Source of the DNA: Methylobacterium brachiatum
Lineage (GTDB): Bacteria; Pseudomonadota; Alphaproteobacteria; Rhizobiales; Beijerinckiaceae
Length of the DNA: 64,000 nt
Assembly: GCF_020523825.1 (NCBI RefSeq)
Contig: NZ_JAJALK010000015.1
Coordinates: 62,001 to 126,000 of the forward strand
Direction: 5' to 3'
Numbering within the stretch: position 1 is the stretch's first letter; the number at the start of each line of letters is the position of its first letter. Below are positions 11,101-19,031 of this stretch, one piece after another. A program made the position numbers and the translations under genes. Below the pieces are notes generated by a model. The model searched no databases. It saw only the letters and a program-made list of their open reading frames with translations, and had not been told where the DNA came from.

Positions 11101-11275
11101 CGAGGCCGACCTCGCCCGCGCGCTCACCGACGCCGCCCGGGCGGTGAACAGCGGCGACGCCGCGCGGATCGGCGCCGCCGCCCGCGCCCGGATCCGCGAG
11201 CGCCTGTCGATCGGCGCGGTGGCCGCCGCCATGGAGGCGAGCGTCAGCCGGCTCCTCGCAGCCGAACGCATTTGA
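8168..11275 (+). CDS. giant glycosyltransferase: FDxxWY repeats + RgpF-like + GT4
   Basis: A 1035-residue protein with three parts. Residues about 35-360 contain eight imperfect repeats of 40-50 residues, each opening like LFDPDWYAERY and ending like NPLVHFLEHG. Residues about 380-620 resemble rhamnan synthesis protein F (RgpF), with LRENTGFDFAAWAHVL and LYLANDSLVGPL. Residues about 650-1035 are a GT-B glycosyltransferase of the GT4 type, with HSSEGFGLTIAEAMEMGK as the nucleotide-sugar E-x7-E motif. It probably builds a surface polysaccharide or glycan with the GT2 enzyme 19 bp downstream. The ATG at 8168 opens the frame after a 291-bp divergent spacer; longer upstream starts overlap the MoxR gene. 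Confidence 0.88.
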   Translation: MRLRDVFVAGPARSLTRPLARRLKRRRTNEPRQADLVAAVKASGLFDPAWYARRYPDVVGEGIDPVVHYAVHGGREGRWPSPLFHGDRYLDAVPGLRAEGVNPLIHYVERGADAGIAPNPLFDPDWYAERYLGGADARARAFFHFVKSPDTDPSPLFDSAWYRSRYPDAREAGGIALAHYYETGRKQGYLRNPEEFAGLSRHVDLIRRSGIFDAEFYRGRCPEAETSGLEPLEHYVMAGGYRRYAPHPLFDPDWYAAQSAAVRADSLNPLVHFLEHGAREGLDPGPWFDTRWYTKTYLADDETEANPLAHFLADNGRRTSPSPRFDAPWYLARYPKVAALGLNPLVDYVTTGLEAGRLTRRVAGAAVPEAADARLSCLKREPRRHGRTALFITHAPEGRIRGHVEPYLRAFAENGIDIVLIVAADQHKTVVPEAILNLCASAYLRENTGFDFAAWAHVLLEDDDLLDSETLYLANDSLVGPLDSGDFAGLLAKIESYPEAVIGLADNFYYSHHLQSFFLALKKRCLSSYAFNHFIQSVANWPDKNSVITEYELTFSGRMRAAGLGMRSLFSAQNKHMTLVNDPRNNRTLFDWENMLSQGFPFVKRSLLGEHAAIGGAAVRPAIEERGFDLDRLDQTFTYPGPKIWADLRRPQAPERPLRVSYVSPMNYANGLGVAARSYVRALHRAPFALNVHPMERSFHVHARVGPGWQARTFSGAPDVALVHFNGDSWHSLMSARQLDIAASARLKIGLFVWETSHVPGGWLPTVDGLDAIWAPTEFCAAIFRQITDIPVDVVPYVVENEPGEPASAAAKANLRKTFSIDPAKKIILYAFDGSSYLARKNPHALIRAFRAAGLAQSGWQLVLKTKHVFDLPDEGKKLLDLVGKTGDVVMVDQPLSQNELGALFELCAVYASSHSSEGFGLTIAEAMEMGKVVVATDYGGSRDFLDATCGFPVKAEIAALDQTYGPYLRGAEWGQVDEADLARALTDAARAVNSGDAARIGAAARARIRERLSIGAVAAAMEASVSRLLAAERI

Positions 11276-11294
11276 CGCCCGGGAGACGCGATCC

Positions 11295-12821
11295 GTGCTG
11301 AACAAGAAACCGGTCCCGGCCCCGTCGGCCTCGTGGAGCGCGCGCGCCTGGCCGGACGCGCTCCTGCCGCTGCCCCTCGACGAGCGCTTCCACCCGATCG
11401 ACGAGCGCAAGCTCGGTCAGGTCGCCGCCGGCGCGCTTCCCGCCTGCCGGGCGGTGTTCGTGGCCCCGGCAGCGTCCGAGCTGCATCCGGACCTGTTCGA
11501 ACCGATCCTCGCCGCGATGGCCGAGCGGCCGGATATCGGCATCTTCTACGGCGACGACGCCGTGGTGGACGGCGCGGGCCAGGTCCGCAGCGTCCATTGC
11601 AAGCCGGCCTTCAACCCGGCCCTGCTCATGGCCGACGATTACATCGGCTTCCCGCTGGTGATCCGCGTCTCGGCCCTGGCGAGCCTGACCCCGGATTTCG
11701 GCCGGCGCACCGGCAACGCCGCCTGGTTCCGGCTGCTGCTCGACGCGATCGCGGCGGGCATCGGCATCGACCGGATCCCGCAGACGCTGATCGCCTCGCC
11801 GCTCGCCCGCCCGAAGGCGAAGCGCGCCGCCCGGGCCGACGTGCTCGACCGCTGGTTCCAGGGCTCGGGCTCCCCCCTGCGCACCGCCCCCGGCCTGACC
11901 CCGGACACGCTGGAGATCCGCCGCAGCCTGGATGCGCGCCCGCCCGTGACCCTGGTGGTGCCGACCAACCAGAGCCGGCCCCGGGGCGAGGATGGGCGCG
12001 CGGTCGACGGGGCAAAGCCCCACATCGTCAACCTGCTCGACAGCCTCGACCGCAGCAGCTACCCGGCCGACCGGATCCGGGTGCTGATCGGCGACGACAA
12101 GGCGGACGACGCGATCTACCGGGGCCGCTCCGACCGGTTCGCGGTGACGCGCCTGCTCACCACGCGGCCCGAGGGCGCGCCGTTCAACTACGCGGCCAAG
12201 ATGAACACCCTCTGGCGCGCCGCCGAGACCGACCTCGTCATCCTGATGAACGACGACCTCGTGGTGCGCCGCCCCGGCTGGATCGAGGCGCTCCTGACCT
12301 TCGCGCTCGACCGCGGCGTCGGCGGCGTCGGCGGGCGGCTGCTGTTCCCGAGCGGCAAGATCCAGCATGCCGGCATGTTCGGCGGCATCTTCGATGTCTG
12401 CGCCCATCCCTGGTACAACCGCGACGCGGCCGAGCCGACCTACGGCGACTGGGCGCTGGCGCAGCGCGACTGCTCGTCGGTGACCGGCGCCCTGTTCGCC
12501 ACCCGCAAGGCGGTGCTGGAGGCGGTGGACGGCTTCGACGAGAGCTTCGCCCTCGACTTCAACGACGTCGACCTGTGCTTCAAGCTGCGGATGCTCGGCT
12601 ACCGCATCGTCTACACGCCATTCGCCGAGATGGCGCACCACGAGAGCGCCTCCCGGCAGACCAGCTTCGCCCCGGGCTCGCAGATCTCGCGCTTCCTGCG
12701 CCGCTGGCACGACGTCCTCACCGACGACCCGGCCTACAGCCCGCAGCTGCGCACCGACACCGACGTGGTCGCCCCCCGGGCCGACGCGGCCCGCTGGGTG
12801 AGCGAGCGCCGGCCCGCCTGA
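11295..12821 (+). CDS. GT2-family glycosyltransferase
   Basis: A 508-residue enzyme. The C-terminal half (about 215-500) is a GT-A fold glycosyltransferase family 2 domain, with LVVPTNQS at its start, the metal-binding stretch ILMNDDLVV near residue 319, the acceptor-loop region DCSSVTGALFATRK, and DFNDVDLCFKLRMLGYRIVY. The N-terminal 210 residues look like a degenerate second GT-like domain (GIFYGDDAVVDG). Start GTG at 11295 has GGGAG about 10 nt upstream. It lies 19 bp after the RgpF/GT4 fusion and is likely co-transcribed, pointing to a shared polysaccharide product. Confidence 0.88.
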   Translation: MLNKKPVPAPSASWSARAWPDALLPLPLDERFHPIDERKLGQVAAGALPACRAVFVAPAASELHPDLFEPILAAMAERPDIGIFYGDDAVVDGAGQVRSVHCKPAFNPALLMADDYIGFPLVIRVSALASLTPDFGRRTGNAAWFRLLLDAIAAGIGIDRIPQTLIASPLARPKAKRAARADVLDRWFQGSGSPLRTAPGLTPDTLEIRRSLDARPPVTLVVPTNQSRPRGEDGRAVDGAKPHIVNLLDSLDRSSYPADRIRVLIGDDKADDAIYRGRSDRFAVTRLLTTRPEGAPFNYAAKMNTLWRAAETDLVILMNDDLVVRRPGWIEALLTFALDRGVGGVGGRLLFPSGKIQHAGMFGGIFDVCAHPWYNRDAAEPTYGDWALAQRDCSSVTGALFATRKAVLEAVDGFDESFALDFNDVDLCFKLRMLGYRIVYTPFAEMAHHESASRQTSFAPGSQISRFLRRWHDVLTDDPAYSPQLRTDTDVVAPRADAARWVSERRPA

Positions 12822-12822
12822 G

Positions 12823-14094
12823 TCACAGCGCCTCGCCGCGCATCAGCCGGGGCCGGGTGCCCCGGGAGGCCGCGGCCTCGCCGATGAAGAACCGCTTGAG
12901 GCCGGGCAGCCGGTCGACGATCCCGAGGCCGAGATCGCGGGCGAGCCGCAGCGGCAGGGCGTCGTTGGAGAACAGCCGGTTCAGCCCGTCGGTCGCCGCC
13001 GCCATGGCGAAGCTGTCGAACCGGCGGGCGCGCTCGTAGGCCCGCAGGACGTCCGGGCTGCCGGGATCGAGGCCGAGACGCAGGGCGCCGGTCACCGCCT
13101 CGGCCAGCGCCGCAGCGTCGGCCAGGCCGAGATTGAGGCCCTGCCCGGCGATCGGGTGGATGACGTGCGCCGAATCCCCCAGCAGCGCCAGGCGTTCGGC
13201 CCGGAACGCCCGGGCGATGCCGAAGGCCAGCGGATGCCGGCTCGGGCCGTGCTCCAGGGTCAGCTTACCCAGGTCGAGGGTGAACCGGCGCTCGATCTCG
13301 GCCAGCACCTCGTCGGGCTCGCCCGAGAGCAGCGCGTCGGCCTCGTCGGCGCGCTCGGTCCAGACGATCGAGGAGCGGTGGCCGAGGGAGCCGCCGTCTC
13401 GCAGGGGCAGGATCGCGAAGGGGCCGGCCGGCAGGAAGTGCTCGAAGGCACGGCCCCGGTGCGGCCGAGCATGCCCGATCGTGGCCACGATCCCGACCTG
13501 CGGATAGGACCAGCCGACCCAGCCGATCCGCGCCGCCTCGCGCAGCCGCGAGCGCGCCCCGTCGGCGGCCACCAGCAGGTCGGCCTTGAGGCTCACGCCG
13601 GTGGTCAGCTCCACCCGGATCGCCGCGCCCTCCGGCACCGCCCGCACCACGCCCCCGGTGACGATCTCGACGCCCGCGTCCCGGCAGGCCTCGGAGAGCG
13701 TCCGCGCCAGGGGCTCGGCCTCGACCATGTGGGCGAAGGGCTCGCCCACCGCCCGGTCGGGCTGGTCCTCCTCCTCCCGCCCGAAGGTCAGGAAGACCGG
13801 CCGCACCGGGTCGGCGATTCGGCTGTCGGAGATCACCATCTCGGCGATCGGCTCGGCGGCGGCCGCGATCCCGTCCCACAGCCCGAGCTGCGTCAGCATC
13901 CGCCGTCCGCCCGCCGCCAGCGCGTAGGCACGGCCGCGGTGCCGGGCAGGATCGGCGCCGTGGGGGTCGATCACGGTCACCGCGAGCGCCGGCCCGTGGG
14001 CTTGCTTGAGCGCGAAGGCCAGGGCGAGGCTGGCAAGGCCGCCGCCTGCGATCAGGAGGCTGCGGCTGCCGGGGCGGGGCGTCTGGGCCGTCAT
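12823..14094 (-). CDS. UbiH/COQ6-family FAD-dependent hydroxylase
   Basis: A 423-residue flavin monooxygenase that would hydroxylate a ubiquinone precursor ring. It shows the FAD dinucleotide motif AGGGLASLALAFALK near the N-terminus, the LVAADGARSRLREAA stretch (DG motif) and GDSAHVIHPIAGQGLNLGLA (GD motif) typical of UbiH/UbiF/VisC. The ATG at 14094 is placed 10 nt after GGAG; the GTG at 14100 would be only 4 nt away. It converges on the GT2 gene with a 1-bp gap and is divergent from the thioesterase. Which ring position it acts on cannot be read from sequence. Confidence 0.88.
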   Translation of the reverse strand: MTAQTPRPGSRSLLIAGGGLASLALAFALKQAHGPALAVTVIDPHGADPARHRGRAYALAAGGRRMLTQLGLWDGIAAAAEPIAEMVISDSRIADPVRPVFLTFGREEEDQPDRAVGEPFAHMVEAEPLARTLSEACRDAGVEIVTGGVVRAVPEGAAIRVELTTGVSLKADLLVAADGARSRLREAARIGWVGWSYPQVGIVATIGHARPHRGRAFEHFLPAGPFAILPLRDGGSLGHRSSIVWTERADEADALLSGEPDEVLAEIERRFTLDLGKLTLEHGPSRHPLAFGIARAFRAERLALLGDSAHVIHPIAGQGLNLGLADAAALAEAVTGALRLGLDPGSPDVLRAYERARRFDSFAMAAATDGLNRLFSNDALPLRLARDLGLGIVDRLPGLKRFFIGEAAASRGTRPRLMRGEAL

Positions 14095-14189
14095 CGTCAC
14101 GGATCTCCGATCTGGGGGCCGAGCGCGTGGATCGCTCCGCCCGAAAGGCCTATGTCGCGTTTGGACGACGAACGGAAACCCCGCGACTC

Positions 14190-15089
14190 ATGACCGACGC
14201 TACCACCGACGCGATGACCGACGCGGTCGCCGAGCTCATCGCCATCCTCGACCTCGAGCGCCTCGAGGTCGACCTGTTCCGCGGCCAGAACCCCAAGACC
14301 GGCTGGCGCCGGGTTTTCGGCGGCCAGGTGGTGGCCCAGGCCCTGGTGGCCGCCACCCGCACGGTGCCGGACGACCGGCCGGCCCATTCGCTGCACGCCT
14401 ATTTCATGCTCCCCGGCGATCCCCGCGCGCCGATCGTCTACGAGGTCGAGCGCATCCGCGACGGCCGCAGCTTCACCACGCGGCGGGTCAAGGCGATCCA
14501 GCACGGCCGGGCGATCTTCGCCACCACGATATCCTACCAGGTCTCCGAGGGCGGGTTCGAGCACCAGCCGGCGATGCCGGATGTCGCGGGGCCGGACGGC
14601 CTCCTCGACGGCAAGGCGCTGGCGGCCTCCGGCGCCACCGGCATGCCCGAGGCGGTCGCCGCCTATTTCGGCCGGGAGCGCCCGATCGAGCTGCGCCCCG
14701 TCGATCTCGACCGCTACATCGCCCGCCGCAAGGACGGGGCCCCGCCGGAGCCGGTCTTCAACGTCTGGCTGCGGGCGGCCTCGGCCCTGCCGGACGATCC
14801 GGCCCTGCACCGGGCGGTGCTGGCCTACGCGTCCGACATGACCCTGCTCGACGTGTCGCTGATCCCGCATGCCAGCTCGGTGTTCGATCCGAACATCCAG
14901 GCGGCGAGCCTCGACCACGCCCTCTGGTTCCACCGCCCCGTCCGGGTCGACGACTGGCTGCTCTACGCCCAGGACAGCCCGGCCGCCGGCGGCGCCCGTG
15001 GCTTTGCCCGCGGCCAGATCTTCGACCGCGCCGGCAACCTCGTCGCCTCGGTGGCGCAGGAGGGCCTGATTCGGCCGCACGGGGGATGA
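14190..15089 (+). CDS. tesB: acyl-CoA thioesterase II
   Basis: A 299-residue double-hotdog thioesterase that hydrolyses acyl-CoA to free acid and CoA. The N-terminal hotdog has RVFGGQVVAQALVAA and HSLHAYFMLPGD; the second has AYASDMTLLD, SLDHALWFHRP and GFARGQIFDRAG, matching the regions that carry the catalytic Asp, Ser/Thr and Gln in E. coli TesB. Length fits the family (about 286). The ATG at 14190 is preferred over GTG at 14127, but another in-frame ATG at 14214 is possible and none has a strong SD. Monocistronic. Confidence 0.92.
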   Translation: MTDATTDAMTDAVAELIAILDLERLEVDLFRGQNPKTGWRRVFGGQVVAQALVAATRTVPDDRPAHSLHAYFMLPGDPRAPIVYEVERIRDGRSFTTRRVKAIQHGRAIFATTISYQVSEGGFEHQPAMPDVAGPDGLLDGKALAASGATGMPEAVAAYFGRERPIELRPVDLDRYIARRKDGAPPEPVFNVWLRAASALPDDPALHRAVLAYASDMTLLDVSLIPHASSVFDPNIQAASLDHALWFHRPVRVDDWLLYAQDSPAAGGARGFARGQIFDRAGNLVASVAQEGLIRPHGG

Positions 15090-15150
15090 GGTCACGGCGC
15101 GGAACGGCTCCTCATCCGATCCGCGCGGCGTCGGCGGGCTGACCCGCACC

Positions 15151-15240
15151 GTCATCCCGGGGCGCCGAAGGCGAGCCCGGGATCCAGAGCCGCCGACCAT
15201 GCCAGGGCAAGCACCTGGATCCCGGGCTCCGCTTCGCGGC
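15151..15240. repeat. palindromic intergenic repeat, CCCGGGATCCAG type
   Basis: Perfect 15-bp inverted arms GAGCCCGGGATCCAG (15173-15187) and CTGGATCCCGGGCTC (15215-15229), flanked by GTCATCCCGGGG. Dispersed elements of this look are common between alphaproteobacterial genes; no other copy is in this window. Confidence 0.75.
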
Positions 15241-15498
15241 CGCGGAAAGGCGGGGTAGGTGCAGAATGCGATGGCGTTCCCTCAGACCCTGCGGTCGACG
15301 ATATCGCTCATCGCCCCCGGATTAGAATGCCTTGTCCGACGTGCGTTGCAGAATTGCACCGCCGCGGAGTGCCTATTTTTCGGTCGTTTGCGCGCTGCCT
15401 GGGCACCTACGCCGCGCCGCATGCCCAAGGCTTCGCCCGATCCGGTTATTTCCTGGGCATAACGGGCCCTGCGCGAAAAGTTCCCGGTTCCGGCGGGA

Positions 15499-15514
15499 TG
15501 GCATAGTCCTTGAA
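15499..15514 (+). promoter_or_regulatory. sigma-54-like promoter candidate for glnK-amtB
   Basis: TGGCATAGTCCTTGAA resembles the -24/-12 consensus TGGCAC-N5-TTGC with the GG kept and GA in place of the -12 GC. It lies about 110 bp upstream of glnK, where NtrC-dependent nitrogen control is expected. The -12 mismatch makes this tentative. Confidence 0.4.
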
Positions 15515-15624
15515 TAGCCCCGCTCAACCGCGGGCCAGCCCGGCTCGACGGGCGGCCCGATGGGTCGCCGCGTGGATCGGGCGACGGCATCGGTTCCCAG
15601 GGACTCGGTAAGGGGGCGCCGCCC

Positions 15625-15963
15625 ATGAAGATCGTGATGGCCATCATCAAGCCGTTCAAGCTGGAGGAGGTGCGCGACGCGCTCACCGGCATCGGCGTCC
15701 ACGGGCTGACGGTGACGGAAGTGAAGGGCTACGGCCGCCAGAAGGGCCACACCGAGATCTACCGGGGCGCGGAATACGCCGTGAGCTTCCTGCCCAAGCT
15801 CAAGATCGAGGTCGCGGTCGCCTCCGACCTGACCTCCAGCGTCATCGACGCCATCGCGGGTGCGGCGCGCACCGGCCAGATCGGCGACGGCAAGATCTTC
15901 GTGCTGCCCCTCGAGAAGGCGGTGCGCATCCGGACCGGCGAGACCGACGCCGACGCCCTCTGA
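15625..15963 (+). CDS. glnK: PII nitrogen regulatory protein GlnK
   Basis: A 112-residue PII signal protein that binds ATP/ADP and 2-oxoglutarate and blocks the ammonium channel encoded next. The start MKIVMAIIKPFKLEEVRDAL, the T-loop stretch RGAEYAVSFLPK carrying the tyrosine that is uridylylated (about residue 51), and the C-terminal signature TGQIGDGKIFVLPLE are all intact. Length is exactly that of the family. AAGGGGG precedes the ATG. It lies 66 bp upstream of amtB, the conserved glnK-amtB pair, which is why GlnK is preferred to GlnB. Confidence 0.96.
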   Translation: MKIVMAIIKPFKLEEVRDALTGIGVHGLTVTEVKGYGRQKGHTEIYRGAEYAVSFLPKLKIEVAVASDLTSSVIDAIAGAARTGQIGDGKIFVLPLEKAVRIRTGETDADAL

Positions 15964-16029
15964 GCCGGCCCGCCGACAGCTTCAACCTTTACGCAACGCG
16001 CAACGAATCGTGACCGGAGCCACCTGTCC

Positions 16030-17541
16030 ATGAAAGTCCGTAATGCCCTGATGCTCGGCTTGGGAGGCGCGGCGCTCGCCGCCCTCCTGATCGAGCCGTC
16101 CCTGGCGCAGACCCCGGCGCCGGAAGCCGCCTCCGCGGCGCCGGCCGCCACGGCCGTGCCGCTGCCCAACAAGGGCGACACCGCCTGGATGCTGATCTCC
16201 TCGGCGCTGGTGCTGATGATGAGCGTGCCGGGCCTGGCCCTGTTCTACGGCGGCCTCGTGCGCACCAAGAACATGCTCTCGGTCCTGACCCAGGTCTTCG
16301 CGATCGTCTCGATCGTCGGCCTGCTCTGGGTGTTCTATGGCTACAGCCTCGCCTTCACCAATGGCGGCGGCATCAACGACTTCGTCGGCGGCCTGTCCAA
16401 GGCGTTCCTGAAGGGCATCGACGCCAACTCGACGGTGGCGACCTTCTCGAACGGCGTCGTGATCCCCGAATACGTCTATCTGTGCTTCCAGATGACCTTC
16501 GCGATGATCACCCCGGCGCTGATCGTCGGCGCCTTCGCCGAGCGGATGAAGTTCTCTGCCCTGGTGGTGTTCACGATCCTCTGGGTCACGCTGATCTATT
16601 TCCCGATGGCCCACATGGTCTGGTACTGGGGCGGCCCGGATGCGGTCGGCAACGCCGCCAAGGTGCTGGCCGCCGCCACCGACGACGCCTCGAAGGCGAC
16701 CGCCCAGGCGGCCCTCGACGCGGTCAACAAGGATGCGGGCTTCCTCTTCCAGAAGGGCGCCCTCGACTTCGCCGGCGGCACCGTGGTGCACATCAACGCG
16801 GGCATCGCCGGCTTCGTCGGCTGCCTGATCATGGGCAAGCGCATCGGCTACGGCCGCGACCTGCTCGCCCCGCACTCGCTGACCATGACCATGATCGGCG
16901 CCTCGCTGCTGTGGGTCGGCTGGTTCGGCTTCAACGCCGGCTCGAACCTCGAGGCCAACGGCACCGCCGCGCTGGCGATGCTCAACACCTTCGTGGCGAC
17001 CTGCGCCGCCGCGGTGGCCTGGCTGTTCGCCGAGTGGGCGCTCAAGGGCAAGCCGTCGCTGCTCGGCATGCTCTCGGGCGCGGTGGCCGGCCTCGTGGCC
17101 GTCACCCCGGCCTCGGGCTTCGCCGGCCCGATGGGCTCGATCGTGCTCGGCCTGGTGGCCGGCGTGGTCTGCTTCGTGATGTGCTCCTCCGTGAAGAACG
17201 CGCTCGGCTACGACGACTCGCTCGACGTGTTCGGCGTGCACTGCGTCGGCGGCATCCTGGGCGCCCTGGCGACCGGCATCCTGGTCGACCCGAATCTCGG
17301 CGGCGTCGGCATCCCCGACTACACCTCGAAGCCGGGCGAGCTGGCCGTGGGCGCCTACGACATGATGAGCCAGCTCATCGTCCAGGCGGAAGCGGTCGGC
17401 CTCACCCTGCTGTGGTCGGGCATCGGCTCGGCGATCCTCTACAAGCTCGTCGACCTGACGATCGGCCTGCGGGTGACCCAGGAAGAGGAGCGCGAGGGCC
17501 TCGACATCGCCGATCACGGCGAGCGTGCCTACAACTACTGA
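16030..17541 (+). CDS. amtB: ammonium transporter AmtB
   Basis: A 503-residue inner-membrane ammonium channel. A signal peptide (residues 1-26, ending LAQ) is followed by a Pro/Ala-rich linker and the 11-helix Amt core starting near GDTAWMLISSALVLMMSVPG. The twin pore histidines are in VVHINAG and GVHCVGG; the Phe gate region CFQMTFAMITPALI is present. Between GGPDAVGN and FLFQKGALDFAGG there is an extra stretch of about 30 residues rich in Ala/Lys compared with the E. coli loop, likely periplasmic. Co-transcribed with glnK and closed by a strong terminator. Confidence 0.96.
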   Translation: MKVRNALMLGLGGAALAALLIEPSLAQTPAPEAASAAPAATAVPLPNKGDTAWMLISSALVLMMSVPGLALFYGGLVRTKNMLSVLTQVFAIVSIVGLLWVFYGYSLAFTNGGGINDFVGGLSKAFLKGIDANSTVATFSNGVVIPEYVYLCFQMTFAMITPALIVGAFAERMKFSALVVFTILWVTLIYFPMAHMVWYWGGPDAVGNAAKVLAAATDDASKATAQAALDAVNKDAGFLFQKGALDFAGGTVVHINAGIAGFVGCLIMGKRIGYGRDLLAPHSLTMTMIGASLLWVGWFGFNAGSNLEANGTAALAMLNTFVATCAAAVAWLFAEWALKGKPSLLGMLSGAVAGLVAVTPASGFAGPMGSIVLGLVAGVVCFVMCSSVKNALGYDDSLDVFGVHCVGGILGALATGILVDPNLGGVGIPDYTSKPGELAVGAYDMMSQLIVQAEAVGLTLLWSGIGSAILYKLVDLTIGLRVTQEEEREGLDIADHGERAYNY

Positions 17542-17583
17542 GAGCGACCGGCGCGTCCCTCCGGGGCCGCGCCGCGGACATGG

Positions 17584-17615
17584 AAAACCCCGGCTCCGTA
17601 AGGGCCGGGGTTTTT
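17584..17615 (+). terminator. Rho-independent terminator after amtB
   Basis: Inverted repeat AAAACCCCGGC / GCCGGGGTTTT with a 9-nt loop, followed by T-rich sequence (TTTTTCGTTTTT). It lies 43 nt past the amtB stop. Confidence 0.93.
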
Positions 17616-17631
17616 CGTTTTTCCGCTCACG

Positions 17632-17725
17632 CCGTCATTGCGGATGGAACGAAGCAGCCCAGGGACACGCCACATCCGGGGATCGCGCGCAGCACTGGGT
17701 TGCTTCGCTCCGCTCGCAATGACGG
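17632..17725. repeat. 94-bp palindromic repeat, CCGTCATTGCG type
   Basis: Outer arms CCGTCATTGCG / CGCAATGACGG (perfect 11 bp) and inner arms GAACGAAGCAGCCCAG / CTGGGTTGCTTCGCTC. Such 'CGCAATGACGG' palindromes are known as dispersed elements in Rhizobiales. Single copy here, directly after the amtB terminator. Confidence 0.85.
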
Positions 17726-17765
17726 GAGCGCAGCGTTTATCCCGAGGGATGTTTCGCTCGCTCCC

Positions 17766-17845
17766 GCTCATCCTGAAGCGATGCAGCGCGGGCCTCGAAG
17801 AAGAGCTCCTTCGAAGCGCGCCTTCGCCTCCACTTCAAAGTGCGG
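17766..17845. repeat. degraded CCTCATCCTGAGGTGC-type repeat
   Basis: GCTCATCCTGAAGCG ... GGCCTCGAAGAAGAGCTCCTTCGAAG ... CACTTCAAAGTGCGG keeps the inner arms of the elements at 2971 and 47359 but the outer arms have drifted. It ends about 20 bp from the serC stop. Confidence 0.55.
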
Positions 17846-17864
17846 CGGTGGGGGCGGTGAAGCG

Positions 17865-19031
17865 CTACGCCGCCCGGCTCAGCGCCGCCTTCTCCTCGGC
17901 GAACGCCCAGTCCAGCCACGGCGTCAGCGCCTCGAGATCGGCGGTCTCGACGGTGGCACCGCACCAGATCCGCAGGCCCGCCGGGGCGTCGCGGTAGGCG
18001 CCGATGTCGAGGGCGACGCCCTCGCGGTCGAGGCGCGCGACGATGCCCGAGGCGAGCGCCGCCACCGCCGCGTCGCCGCGGGCGAGCACGTCCGGGTCGG
18101 CGATCACCAGGCAGACGCCGGTGTTCGAGTAGGTCGCGGGGTCGACCGCCAGCGGCGCGATCCACGGGGTCCGGGCGACCCAGTCGTAGATCACGCGGGC
18201 GTTGGCGTCGGCCTGGGCGTGGAGCGCCGGCAGGCCGCCGATCCGCACCGCCCAGTCCAGGGTGTCGAGGTAATCCTCCACGGCGAGCATCGAGGGCGTG
18301 TTGATCGTGTCGCCCTTGAAGATGCCCTCGATCAGCTTGCCGTCCTTGGTGAGCCGGAACACCTTCGGCAGCGGCCAGGCCGGAACGTGGCTCTCCAGCC
18401 GCTCGACCGCCCGGGGCGAGAGCACCAGCATGCCGTGCGCCGCCTCGCCGCCCATCACCTTCTGCCAGGAGAAGGTGACGACATCGAGCTTGTCCCAGGG
18501 CAGCGGCTGCGCGAAGGCCGCCGAGGTGGCGTCGCAGATCGTGAGGCCGGCGCGGTCGGCGGCGATCCAGTCGCCGTCCGGCACCTTCACCCCGGCGGCG
18601 GTGCCGTTCCAGGTGAAGACCACGTCGCTGTTCCGGGTGTCGATCGCCGCGAGGTCCGGCAGCACGCCGTAGGGCGTCTGGTGGATCCTGGGCGCGATCT
18701 TGAGCTGCTTGAGCGCGTCGGTGACCCACTCCTTGCCGAACGCCTCCCAGGCAGCGACCTCCACGGGCCGCGGGCCCAGTAGGGTCCACATCGCCATCTC
18801 GACGGCGCCGGTATCGGAGGCCGGCACGATGCCGATCCGGTACGCGTCGGGCACCTGCAGCACGGACCGCGTCAGGTCGATCGCCCGGCCGAGCTTGGCC
18901 TTGCCGATCGCGGAGCGGTGCGAGCGGCCGAGCGCGGCGTCGGCCAGGGCCGACGGCGTCCAGCCCGGACGCTTGGCGCAGGGGCCGGACGAGAAATGGG
19001 GAACGCGCGGGCGCCTGTCGGGTCGGCTCAT
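17865..19031 (-). CDS. serC: phosphoserine aminotransferase
   Basis: A 388-residue PLP enzyme converting 3-phosphohydroxypyruvate and glutamate to phosphoserine in serine synthesis, a pathway of added weight in serine-cycle methylotrophs. HFSSGPCAKRPGW opens the protein, the PLP-lysine region is VVTFSWQKVMGGEAAHGMLV, and KGDTINTPSMLAVEDYL is the usual substrate-side motif. The sequence is of the alphaproteobacterial/archaeal-like SerC subgroup rather than the E. coli one. ATG at 19031 has AAGGA 11 nt upstream; longer starts up to 19148 lack one. serA, its common neighbour, is not present here. Confidence 0.93.
   Translation of the reverse strand: MSRPDRRPRVPHFSSGPCAKRPGWTPSALADAALGRSHRSAIGKAKLGRAIDLTRSVLQVPDAYRIGIVPASDTGAVEMAMWTLLGPRPVEVAAWEAFGKEWVTDALKQLKIAPRIHQTPYGVLPDLAAIDTRNSDVVFTWNGTAAGVKVPDGDWIAADRAGLTICDATSAAFAQPLPWDKLDVVTFSWQKVMGGEAAHGMLVLSPRAVERLESHVPAWPLPKVFRLTKDGKLIEGIFKGDTINTPSMLAVEDYLDTLDWAVRIGGLPALHAQADANARVIYDWVARTPWIAPLAVDPATYSNTGVCLVIADPDVLARGDAAVAALASGIVARLDREGVALDIGAYRDAPAGLRIWCGATVETADLEALTPWLDWAFAEEKAALSRAA

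Larger units (their letters stand above)
15090..15624. other. non-coding spacer between tesB and glnK
   Basis: 535 bp without a convincing gene. It holds a palindromic repeat (15151-15240) and, nearer glnK, a sigma-54-like promoter candidate. Short open frames here have no SD and no recognisable protein features. Confidence 0.7.
17616..17864. other. repeat-filled spacer between amtB and serC
   Basis: No gene seen. The spacer is filled by two palindromic elements (17632-17725 and 17766-17845) between the convergent amtB and serC. Confidence 0.7.

Noticed and set aside
14127..14190. GTG start for TesB 63 bases upstream of the chosen ATG
   Set aside because: The extra N-terminus is not part of the family and has no SD in front.
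15259..15462. Small plus-strand ORF (67 codons) before glnK
   Set aside because: No SD, no recognisable features, and it lies in the glnK regulatory spacer.
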